Below are positions 5,785 to 11,293 of a DNA stretch of 11,501 nucleotides, in pieces (within the stretch, counting starts at the first letter, position 1; the number at the start of each line of letters is the position of its first letter). Both the position numbers and the translations under genes were made by a program. A model generated the notes under the pieces. It did no database searches. It saw only the letters and a program-made list of their open reading frames with translations, and had not been told where the DNA came from. The stretch is from assembly GCA_027718005.1 (NCBI GenBank), contig JALLOP010000040.1:1-11501 (forward strand). Reading direction: 5' to 3'. This DNA comes from Patescibacteria group bacterium AH-259-L07. GTDB taxonomy: Bacteria; Patescibacteriota; Patescibacteriia; UBA2591; UBA6264.

Positions 5785-5930
5785 TCCCTCACCCAGCAGC
5801 CATAAAATGCATTCGCATTTTCGGACGATATTTCTGTTACTGGGAGAGGGGCAAGATAAAAATATGTTGATAATAATAAATAATAAAAAGCTCTGCATTT
5901 TAGAAAATGCATGGCTGCTGGGTGAGGGAT
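5784..5930. mobile_element. 147-bp MITE/REP-like inverted-repeat element
   Basis: The ends are a perfect 20-bp terminal inverted repeat: ATCCCTCACCCAGCAGCCAT (5784-5803) and its complement (5911-5930). Just inside each end is a small hairpin made from AAAATGC and GCATTTT (5804-5821 and 5895-5910). A third, imperfect copy of the arm, CTGGGAGAGGG (5840-5850), allows a shorter foldback with the left end. The interior is AT-rich and non-coding. No target-site duplication is obvious. The size and layout fit a non-autonomous element, perhaps moved by a REP-type Y1 transposase elsewhere in the genome; that part is inference. Confidence 0.75.
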
Positions 5931-6879
5931 GACACAAAAACAAATTTACAATTTAGCGATTAAAAGTGGTATTGCTACAGATTTTAGAGGCAAGAAAGAG
6001 ATTGATAAGCTTTTGGCACGGAGAAAAAAGCAGTACGAAAAATTAAGAAATTCAGAAAAACAAGAGTTTGACACAGAGCGATTAACCAATCCATATTCAG
6101 ATACCCGAATTTTGGTACCAACCAAAAAGCCAATTAAGCGTATTTTAGCTGGTATTGATATGGAAGTAGGAGAGGTATTGCTTGCACATCGCCTTGGTGA
6201 TATTGATTTGGTTTTATCTCACCATCCTGAGGGGAGTGCTTTAGCCGGTCTTGATGATGTGATGCATTTGCAGGCTGATGTTTTGGCGCATTATGGCGTG
6301 CCTATTAATATTGCAGAAAGTTTGATTTTGCCGCGCATTAGAGAAGTAAGTCGGGGAATCTCACCCATTAACCATAACCGAGCGGTTGATGCGGCAAAAT
6401 TACTAAACATCGGCTTTATGTGTGTGCATACGGCGTCTGATAACATGGTAGCGCAGTATTTGCGAAAGCGAATTGAGAAGAAAAAGCCAGAATATGTTGA
6501 AGACCTTTTAGCATTTTTAAAGTCAATTCCTGAGTATAAAGAAGCAATAAAAATTGGCGCAGGGCCTCATCTTCTTGCCGGCCGTCCTGAAAACCGGTGC
6601 GGCAAGATTGCTTTAACTGAAATTACGGGCGGTACTGAGGGCGCTCCGCAGATTTATGAGAAAATGTCTCAAGCTGGCATTGGAACGACGGTGGCCATGC
6701 ATTTAAGCGAGAAACATTACAAGCAAGCAAAAGCAGCGCATATTAATGTGGTTGTTGCCGGACATATGTCTTCAGATTCATTAGGGCTTAATCTTTTTCT
6801 TGACAAGCTTGCCCAGAATGGCGTTGAGATTGTTCCCTGTTCAGGCCTGATTCGTATAGAGCGATTTAAAAAGAAATAA
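5929..6879 (+). CDS. NIF3/DUF34-family metal-binding protein
   Basis: The 316 residues contain the NIF3 hallmarks: IKRILAGIDMEVGEVLLAH (69-87), DLVLSHHP with the metal-binding His pair 98-99, IGFMCVHTASDNM (161-173), and the C-terminal lobe with VAMHLSEKHYKQAK (His258, His263), VVVAGHMSSDSLGLNLFLDKL (His279) and VPCSGLIRI. The N-terminal segment (IYNLAIKSGIATDFRGKKEIDKLLARRKKQYEKL) is an extra helical region typical of the long variant. The family is a widespread dinuclear-metal protein sometimes named GTP cyclohydrolase I type 2; its true substrate is unsettled. The start codon ATG 5929 uses the last two bases of the upstream element, and the GTGAGG in that arm is too close to act as a good SD sequence. 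Gene length and N-terminus agree with this start. Confidence 0.85.
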   Translation: MTQKQIYNLAIKSGIATDFRGKKEIDKLLARRKKQYEKLRNSEKQEFDTERLTNPYSDTRILVPTKKPIKRILAGIDMEVGEVLLAHRLGDIDLVLSHHPEGSALAGLDDVMHLQADVLAHYGVPINIAESLILPRIREVSRGISPINHNRAVDAAKLLNIGFMCVHTASDNMVAQYLRKRIEKKKPEYVEDLLAFLKSIPEYKEAIKIGAGPHLLAGRPENRCGKIALTEITGGTEGAPQIYEKMSQAGIGTTVAMHLSEKHYKQAKAAHINVVVAGHMSSDSLGLNLFLDKLAQNGVEIVPCSGLIRIERFKKK

Positions 6880-6896
6880 AATCTCCTTTATCACCA

Positions 6897-6963
6897 TTTT
6901 TGTCACTCCGCATTCAATCTATTACTATTTGTCACCCCGCACTCAACTTTATTGAGTGCGGGG
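6897..6963. repeat. Direct repeat ending in a 12-bp-stem hairpin
   Basis: TTTGTCACTCCGCATTCAA (from about 6899) and TTTGTCACCCCGCACTCAA (6928-6946) are direct copies with two mismatches. The second copy is also the left arm of a perfect hairpin: CCCCGCACTCAA (6935-6946) with TTGAGTGCGGGG (6952-6963), loop CTTTA. TTTGGCTT follows, so the hairpin may also help end NIF3 transcription, 55 bp after its stop. Confidence 0.75.
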
Positions 6964-6981
6964 TTTGGCTTAAATTAGCCC

Positions 6982-7006
6982 AAATCGGAGGCCCGACCTC
7001 CGATTT
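6982..7006. other. Perfect 10-bp-stem hairpin
   Basis: AAATCGGAGG (6982-6991) pairs with CCTCCGATTT (6997-7006) around CCCGA. It is the second of three hairpins between convergent genes. The T-rich 3' arm and A-rich 5' arm would allow weak termination on both strands. Confidence 0.6.
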
Positions 7007-7016
7007 AAGAGTATCA

Positions 7017-7043
7017 AAAAAGCCCTGAGATTCAGGGCTTTTT
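7017..7043. terminator. Bidirectional rho-independent terminator
   Basis: AAAAAGCCCTGA (7017-7028) pairs perfectly with TCAGGGCTTTTT (7032-7043) around GAT. Each strand ends in a T-run after the GC-rich stem, so it serves both the NIF3 gene (+) and the reverse-strand gene that stops at 7056. Confidence 0.93.
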
Positions 7044-7055
7044 CTAATCCTTTCA

Positions 7056-8000
7056 CTACCCAACAAATAATAAGCCAGGAGAAATATCGGCGTAACACTT
7101 AGATGTTCTAATCTTATCTAGTGAAGAAAATAGGTTTGCCTTTCCTTCTTGTGGCCCATGAGATAATTTGAATTTGATACAAGGTGAGTAATCTAGATGA
7201 GAAACAGCAAGTCCGGCAAGGCTAAAACTTGGAATATCTAGTGCTAGCAATATTTCAGGATATGCTATTATAGCAGCAACTGTTTCGGTTATACCAGTAA
7301 ACATAAATGGATCAAACACAAAATGTTCCGAGAGCTCACAAAGAGATTCATCGGCAGTATCAATGCTATATCCTTGTAAAGGGTAAGGGAAATAGATCCC
7401 TATTGTTGGACTTTTTTTCATTCGATCAAGGTGGTCATCATATTCTCCAGTTGCAGGAAAAATATCTCGTAGCTTCACAGTAGAGGAGAGGCGCAAGATT
7501 TTCTCCATTGCCGCAAGGAATATCCCGTGTAAGAATTCATGGTAGTTTATTGGTGAGTTTCCAGTAGTGTCAGCGACTCCTGGAAGGCAAATAGGAAGAT
7601 ATGTGCCTTTTAATATATTGGCGATGTCTTCACCGTATTTCTGAATTTCTTCAATGAGTAGGTTGCTTTTCTCTTCGAAGCCATCCGCTGAGGGGAATAT
7701 CGTTTCTTCGGGAAAGTATTTTTGGAGTCGTTCGAGTCGGTCTTTATAGTTGATCTCTGGCTGTTTAAGATAGAAAGCGCGATCGGGATCAGGGACAGAG
7801 AAAGCACTCGTGAGATTTGGAGATGGGATAAGTCGTCCATTTTTATCAAAGAATTTTGGCGGTATATCTTCGACTATAATCTTTTTTCTGTCAGCAAGAA
7901 TTTCACGAATCGCTTCTGAGCCTCCTGCTTTACGTATTTTATGTATGACTGTAGCAATTTGACTACCAGTGAATTGGGCAGCGTCTTTTAAAGGATCCAT
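7056..8000 (-). CDS. Conserved-type hypothetical protein, 314 aa
   Basis: I do not recognise a named family. The protein is soluble-looking, with no signal peptide and no clear membrane helix. It begins with a helical segment (SQIATVIHKIRKAGGSEAIREIL, 13-35), followed by IIVEDIPPKFFDKNGRLIPSPNL (41-63), a long helical middle containing GVADTTGN and the NYHEFLHGIFLAAMEKIL helix, then Gly/Pro-rich strand segments up to ISPGLLFVG. The start is well supported: AAAGGAGG (8007-8014) lies 6 nt before the ATG. It is a single-gene unit with its own strong promoter, structured leader and a perfect terminator just past the stop. These are signs of a well-expressed gene. Confidence 0.75.
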   Translation of the reverse strand: MDPLKDAAQFTGSQIATVIHKIRKAGGSEAIREILADRKKIIVEDIPPKFFDKNGRLIPSPNLTSAFSVPDPDRAFYLKQPEINYKDRLERLQKYFPEETIFPSADGFEEKSNLLIEEIQKYGEDIANILKGTYLPICLPGVADTTGNSPINYHEFLHGIFLAAMEKILRLSSTVKLRDIFPATGEYDDHLDRMKKSPTIGIYFPYPLQGYSIDTADESLCELSEHFVFDPFMFTGITETVAAIIAYPEILLALDIPSFSLAGLAVSHLDYSPCIKFKLSHGPQEGKANLFSSLDKIRTSKCYADISPGLLFVG

Positions 8001-8093
8001 AGTATTCCTCCTTTTGCTCTTTAGACTTTTGATTCATCCAAAGAGTATTGTGCCCCTACCTGAGGCCCAGGATCTTCTCGTTGTTAAGAAGAC
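8001..8093 (-). promoter_or_regulatory. Structured 5' leader of the 314-aa gene
   Basis: Transcribed from the promoter at 8100-8128, the leader is about 90 nt. It contains TCTTCT pairing with AGAAGA (about 8071-8092 on the window), a GC-rich CCTG/CAGG element around 8053-8070, and CTCTTT pairing with AAAGAG (about 8018-8046) just before the SD sequence. It may be a cis-regulatory leader; I cannot assign a known riboswitch class. Confidence 0.35.
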
Positions 8094-8099
8094 ACGTTA

Positions 8100-8128
8100 A
8101 GTATATTATAACGTTAAAAAGATGTCAA
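8100..8128 (-). promoter_or_regulatory. Consensus sigma70-type promoter
   Basis: On the reverse strand TTGACA (8128-8123) and TATACT (8105-8100) have exactly 17 bp between them. The start would be near 8093. A near DnaA-box word (CTATCCACA, 8137-8145) lies just upstream. Confidence 0.85.
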
Positions 8129-8157
8129 GAGAAGAGCTATCCACACAATTAAAAATC

Positions 8158-8188
8158 AAAAAAGTCCCGCAATTTGTGGGGACTTTTT
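8158..8188. terminator. Rho-independent terminator after the 235-aa gene
   Basis: AAAAAAGTCCC (8158-8168) pairs with GGGGACTTTTT (8178-8188). On the reverse strand the stem ends in a run of T, 3 bp past the stop of the gene at 8191. It separates that gene from the promoter at 8100-8128, so the two reverse genes are independent units. Confidence 0.92.
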
Positions 8189-8190
8189 GT

Positions 8191-8898
8191 TTACCCGTCA
8201 ATGCCAATTCCTCTTAGATCTCTAAACAGTTCTACTTTGAGGTCAAAATGTCGTTTGGTAACGTCAACTTTTTCTGGTTTTTTATCAATTATTTGTAATT
8301 CCTTCCATGATTTAGTTTCACATGGAAATGGTATTTTTACTCTTTCAATAACAACACTTTCTGTGGTAGAATTTGTTTGTTTGGTAATAAAACAACGGTG
8401 AACTCCGTCAAGTAGTATAAATTTATTACCATGTACTTCAACCATCGGAGGCACATAATGAGCTAATACATATTGATTGTCAAAGTCTATTCCAATTATT
8501 ATATAGGGAGTCCAATTAGATATACCGCGCGGTATAGTAGTAGATCCAGAAAATAAGCTGCACATACTTTCCATAATTGCGGTGTAATGATCGCGGTAAA
8601 TAAATCGCTGACCTAATGAAAGCGTATCAAGATCAGTGCGCCGTGGATTTATTTTTGCATGAGCATAGATTTTTTCATTTTTATTACCCAGTAGCGTTAT
8701 ATTCGAGAGCAAAGAAATTAAATATTCCATTGACATATTTTCGACCGTAATTATTGTTTGAAGATCTCGAGGGGCAACAACATTAACAATTTTATCCCAT
8801 TTATTAAATCCAGTTTGGTAGAGGTCGATTCTCGTACGATCCAAGAATTGCTGTACCGGGATTGGGTCCATTTCACTTTTATAACGGATCTTTGACAT
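8191..8898 (-). CDS. Hypothetical protein with ParB/sulfiredoxin-like DGVHR motif
   Basis: The 235-residue protein is of unknown function. The most telling stretch is YVLAHYVPPMVEVHGNKFILLDGVHRCFITKQ (143-174): two strands leading to Asp-Gly-Val-His-Arg (164-168). This resembles the D-G-x-H/N-R signature of ParB N-terminal/sulfiredoxin folds, which bind and hydrolyse nucleotides. The remainder, including the N-terminal half and the C-terminal ELFRDLRGIGIDG, is unfamiliar, and I see no DNA-binding HTH. The start is supported by AAGGAG (8905-8910) 6 nt upstream. It is divergent from the HAD-like gene with only 42 bp between the two start codons, and has its own terminator. The fold assignment is an inference from one motif. 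Confidence 0.65.
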   Translation of the reverse strand: MSKIRYKSEMDPIPVQQFLDRTRIDLYQTGFNKWDKIVNVVAPRDLQTIITVENMSMEYLISLLSNITLLGNKNEKIYAHAKINPRRTDLDTLSLGQRFIYRDHYTAIMESMCSLFSGSTTIPRGISNWTPYIIIGIDFDNQYVLAHYVPPMVEVHGNKFILLDGVHRCFITKQTNSTTESVVIERVKIPFPCETKSWKELQIIDKKPEKVDVTKRHFDLKVELFRDLRGIGIDG

Positions 8899-8920
8899 TT
8901 TTATCTCCTTGTATTATGGT
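8892..8920 (+). promoter_or_regulatory. Candidate promoter of the HAD-like gene
   Basis: TTGACA (8892-8897) and TATGGT (8915-8920) are 17 bp apart. The -35 overlaps the start codon of the divergent gene. The -10 is poor (4 of 6), so the call is moderate. Confidence 0.4.
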
Positions 8921-8940
8921 AAAGAGCAGAATCATTAATT

Positions 8941-9546
8941 ATGATAAAAGATATGAAGAAACGTGTCAACACTAATTTAAGAATAGGTTTTGACTTTGAC
9001 GGCGTTATTATTGATCATACCCCTGGCAAAATTAAAAAAGCCAAAGAACTTGGCTTTGATATTAAACCATATCAGACGCCGTCCAACAGATTAGAAAATA
9101 TTATTGATCAATATTTACATAAACAGATTCGGAAATATATTTATGGTGGAGGAACAGTGCAGGCTCCAATTGTTGATGGAAGTAAAAGAGCATTAAATAT
9201 ACTTAAGCAAGGGGGTTATGAATTATTTATTATTTCCAGACGCGAGCCTCGATTTCAATTGAATGTTATAGAATGGCTTGAGAAAAATATTCCTGGTATT
9301 TTTTCAATAGAAAGAATTTTATTTGTTCCGAAAGAGAGGGCGAAAGATGAAGTATGTCAGAGATATAATATATCAATTTATATTGATGATAAGGTTTCGG
9401 TTTTAAAAAAGATAAAAAGCGTCAATAAAAAGTTTTTATTTGATCCGTATAACCTTAGAGACGATTTTGATTTGGGTGATATTCAGCCCGTATCTTCATG
9501 GAATGAATTTTTAGAGATTTTAATTGGATCAGGATCGGAATCCTGA
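8941..9546 (+). CDS. HAD-superfamily hydrolase
   Basis: The 201 residues carry the three HAD motifs: FDFDGVI with nucleophile Asp18 and acid/base Asp20, FIISRRE with Ser99, and YIDDKV with the acidic pair Asp149-Asp150; Lys131 is a candidate for the remaining catalytic lysine. A helical insert after motif I (about 30-72) would form a C1-type cap. The family dephosphorylates small phosphometabolites or nucleotides; the substrate cannot be read from sequence. ATG 8941 has a weak SD context, and an alternative ATG at 8953 exists. The gene's last 24 bases, including its TGA stop, form the first stem of structured-element copy 2, so the GSGSES tail is probably repeat-encoded. Confidence 0.8.
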   Translation: MIKDMKKRVNTNLRIGFDFDGVIIDHTPGKIKKAKELGFDIKPYQTPSNRLENIIDQYLHKQIRKYIYGGGTVQAPIVDGSKRALNILKQGGYELFIISRREPRFQLNVIEWLEKNIPGIFSIERILFVPKERAKDEVCQRYNISIYIDDKVSVLKKIKSVNKKFLFDPYNLRDDFDLGDIQPVSSWNEFLEILIGSGSES

Positions 9547-9677
9547 TACAATCAGAAAGGGGTCGGGGAAACTGGGTGTTTCCCCGTGGAGGAAAACAGG
9601 GAGCGAACTTTGTGAGCGACCGCTAGAAACCGTGGGTTTCTAGAAAAATAGTCGTGAGCGAAGCGAACGACTATTTT
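9523..9677 (+). repeat. Structured multi-hairpin element, copy 2
   Basis: The order is the same as in copy 1: ATCAGGAT (9528-9535) with ATCCTGAT (9540-9547), extended by AATTG/CAAT; CGGGGAAAC (9564-9572) with GTTTCCCCG (9578-9586); the conserved linker GAGGAAAACAG; CTAGAAACC (9623-9631) with GGTTTCTAG (9635-9643); and a final stem AAAATAGTCGT (9645-9655) with ACGACTATTTT (9667-9677). Compared with copy 1 the outer pair of the third stem changes from T-A to C-G, and both arms of the first stem change while staying paired. The last stem ends in TTTT and can terminate transcription of the HAD-like gene. The GC palindrome found in copy 1 is absent. Confidence 0.75.
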
Positions 9678-9703
9678 AAAAGCCCTGACATAATCAGGAC
9701 TTT
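9678..9703 (-). terminator. Terminator of the P-loop kinase-like gene
   Basis: AAAG-C-CCTGA (9679-9688) pairs with TCAGG-A-CTTT (9694-9703), with one C-A mismatch, and overlaps the TGA stop of the reverse gene. On the reverse strand TTTTAAAATAG follows the stem. It shares the GCCCTGA wording of the terminator at 7017. Confidence 0.7.
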
Positions 9704-10431
9704 ATCTTCGCAAGGCGTTTTTTCATCGCCTTAATTGTTTTTAAGACAATGGCGTTGCCCATTTTTTGTGGGTTCATATCAGTGGTGTCGAGTAAAGCGA
9801 CCGGGTTATTTGATTTATTAAATGCCTTGTAGCAGTCTTGCCAAATAGTAATAAGATTTTCTATTGATTCAGGGTTGGTTGTTTCACTATGTTTTTCGGT
9901 AACTGCCCATTCAGCTTCCCGCCGCATTGCTTCTTTTGGTTCGCAGGTGATAAAAAAGCAAAGATCGATTTGCTTGAGAATTTCTGGTTGGCTAAAGAAT
10001 TTTTGAGCAGCATCAGCAACTACATTAGAGATTACTTTTTTTCGCAGCCAGTATTCTTGCCAGCAAAATGCATCATAAATTGCTCGATCAAAGAGCAATA
10101 GGTCAAAATCAAGGCTGTAGATATTATCAAGAAGTTCAGACAGTGCATAAATACCGGTTCGTATGTTATATAGATGAGTTGTACGGGGAATTTTTTTAGT
10201 GATTTCTGCTCCTTCGGCAGGGTTATTAACACGCCATCCTGCTCTTATAAAGAATCGTGTTAATGCATCTCTTATAGAGGTTTTTCCTGTTACAGGCGTG
10301 CCGGTAATTTCAATAACAAACGGACGGTAAAATTTCTTTGTTTTAAGATGGGTAAATTCTTTGAGGATTTGTTCAGCGTCTTGTTCAGAAGTTTTTTTCA
10401 CCCCGTTAGAAATTTGCTGTTTTGGCGGCAT
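9694..10431 (-). CDS. P-loop nucleoside/nucleotide kinase-like ATPase
   Basis: From ATG 10431 the product is 245 residues. It has Walker A GTPVTGKT (44-51) after strand FVIEIT, a FDLLLFDRAIYDAFCW segment (109-124) whose Asp-Arg-x-x-Tyr-Asp is the DRxxYD-type catalytic motif of AAA_28/deoxynucleoside-kinase-like proteins, and a strand DLCFFITCEP followed by a basic lid region (EAMRREAEWAVTEKHSE). It probably phosphorylates a nucleoside, nucleotide or similar small molecule; the substrate is unknown. There are two possible starts: ATG 10485 with GGAGG 7 nt upstream, and ATG 10431 with AAAGGAGGG (10437-10445) 5 nt upstream. I prefer 10431, because the extra 18 residues (MNPVRNFTNG...) are repeat translation. 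Residues 6-13 (QISNGVKK) also come from the repeat. The gene has its own promoter and terminator. Confidence 0.72.
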   Translation of the reverse strand: MPPKQQISNGVKKTSEQDAEQILKEFTHLKTKKFYRPFVIEITGTPVTGKTSIRDALTRFFIRAGWRVNNPAEGAEITKKIPRTTHLYNIRTGIYALSELLDNIYSLDFDLLLFDRAIYDAFCWQEYWLRKKVISNVVADAAQKFFSQPEILKQIDLCFFITCEPKEAMRREAEWAVTEKHSETTNPESIENLITIWQDCYKAFNKSNNPVALLDTTDMNPQKMGNAIVLKTIKAMKKRLAKIKS

Positions 10432-10481
10432 AATATCCCTCCTTTCTTTTCTGTCCCCGTTAGTAAAATTTCTAACGGGGT
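10400..10481. repeat. CCCCGTTAG palindromic repeat around the kinase start
   Basis: ACCCCGTTAGAAATTT (10400-10415) and AAATTTCTAACGGGGT (10466-10481) are perfect 16-bp inverted copies. Between them CCCCGTTAG (10455-10463) also pairs with CTAACGGGG (10472-10480). The SD sequence and ATG of the kinase gene lie between the outer arms. Translated, the repeat gives NPVRN and ISNGVKK, strings I recall from many Patescibacteria predictions, so this is a dispersed palindromic element that has entered the 5' end of the gene. Confidence 0.8.
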
Positions 10482-10526
10482 TCATTGTTTTTCCTCCATG
10501 ATGGATAATTGTAAGAACTGTTAATT

Positions 10527-10555
10527 ATAATAAAGGGATGGGGAAATACTGTCAA
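10527..10555 (-). promoter_or_regulatory. Promoter of the kinase-like gene
   Basis: On the reverse strand TTGACA (10555-10550) and TATTAT (10532-10527) are 17 bp apart. A start near 10520 leaves a leader of 30-90 nt, depending on the start codon. Confidence 0.75.
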
Positions 10556-10562
10556 GTGTGGC

Positions 10563-10590
10563 TTGACTTTTTTGAAGCGTGAGATATAAT
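10563..10590 (+). promoter_or_regulatory. Promoter of the 206-aa gene
   Basis: TTGACT (10563-10568) and a perfect TATAAT (10585-10590) are 16 bp apart. The -35 is back-to-back with that of the divergent promoter, forming the inverted repeat GTCAAG-tgtgg-CTTGAC (10551-10567). Confidence 0.8.
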
Positions 10591-10629
10591 ATATATGTAT
10601 TGTTCTTTAAATAATCAATTGGAGGATAT

Positions 10630-11250
10630 ATGAAGATCAGTTTGATTTGTCCAGCAAGAGGCAGGACTGATGAAGAAGAAAAGAAAATCAACGCGCATGT
10701 CAAGGTTTTAGAACAGCGGGGAAATGAGGTTCGCGAGCCATCTCGAGATACTGATCAGAATGACGAAATCGGATTAACGATTGTTGAGGATCACGAAAGA
10801 AAAGATAGACTATGGAGCGATGAAGAACATTGTTGGTTGAATGAAACTTCAGAGGGCAGCTGGTTTGATATAGCACAATCCCGTGCCGTCAGGTTGTTTG
10901 TGCCAAGCAAAAGACTTGTTTGGATAAATAAAGAGCCTGATTTAGGCAGATATGTAGAGTTTGAGAGAAGCATTAGATTGGTTAATCCTATTGTTATATG
11001 GTGGGAACCAGAGTGGGATTGGCAAAATCCTAAAAGTATAGATTCTCGCTGGCAACTTGCTCAAGCACGAATGGTTCAATATTTTATGCCAGAAAAAAGA
11101 ATTGCCTTGTCAAATGTTGATGAGCTTGAGATAACACCAATAAAGAGCTACACTAATGTCGCGCTCGCAACACACCTTGAATTAACTGCTGATACTGCGA
11201 AGACTCGCCAAGATTTATTAGATGCGCTTGCAAAGGTAAAATCAAATTAA
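10630..11250 (+). CDS. Nucleoside 2-deoxyribosyltransferase-like protein
   Basis: The 206-residue protein starts like a Rossmann-type nucleoside deoxyribosyltransferase relative: a strand (KISLICPARG) followed by a helix (DEEEKKINAHVKVLEQRG) and NEVREPSRDTDQND. It then has WFDIAQSRAV and, later, WQLAQARMV, which resemble the family's helix after the catalytic strand. It contains an internal duplication: residues 77-100 and 139-162 share 10 of 24 positions, both running from Ser through AQ-x-R to F-x-P-x-KR and Asn. The assignment to the family is tentative, and catalytic residues cannot be fixed by eye. The start is firm: GGAGG (10621-10625) lies 4 nt before ATG 10630, and a consensus promoter is upstream. 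It is monocistronic with a perfect terminator. Confidence 0.65.
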   Translation: MKISLICPARGRTDEEEKKINAHVKVLEQRGNEVREPSRDTDQNDEIGLTIVEDHERKDRLWSDEEHCWLNETSEGSWFDIAQSRAVRLFVPSKRLVWINKEPDLGRYVEFERSIRLVNPIVIWWEPEWDWQNPKSIDSRWQLAQARMVQYFMPEKRIALSNVDELEITPIKSYTNVALATHLELTADTAKTRQDLLDALAKVKSN

Positions 11251-11254
11251 CAAG

Positions 11255-11279
11255 AAAAGGGAAGCAGTGCTTCCCTTTT
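11255..11279. terminator. Bidirectional rho-independent terminator
   Basis: AAAAGGGAAGC (11255-11265) pairs perfectly with GCTTCCCTTTT (11269-11279) around AGT. It lies 4 bp past the stop of the 206-aa gene and 14 bp past the stop of the convergent reverse gene, and has T-runs on both strands. Confidence 0.95.
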
Positions 11280-11293
11280 ATTTTATTTCCAGT

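Noticed and set aside
8191..8401. Forward-strand open frame at 8174-8401 and the one at 7722-7919
   Set aside because: Both are antisense shadows of reverse-strand genes that have good SD sequences, terminators and coherent protein sequence.
10432..10485. 18-residue N-terminal extension (MNPVRNFTNG...) of the P-loop kinase-like protein
   Set aside because: It is encoded by a dispersed palindrome, and a stronger SD sequence (AAAGGAGGG) precedes the ATG at 10431. Use of both starts remains possible and is noted as a finding.
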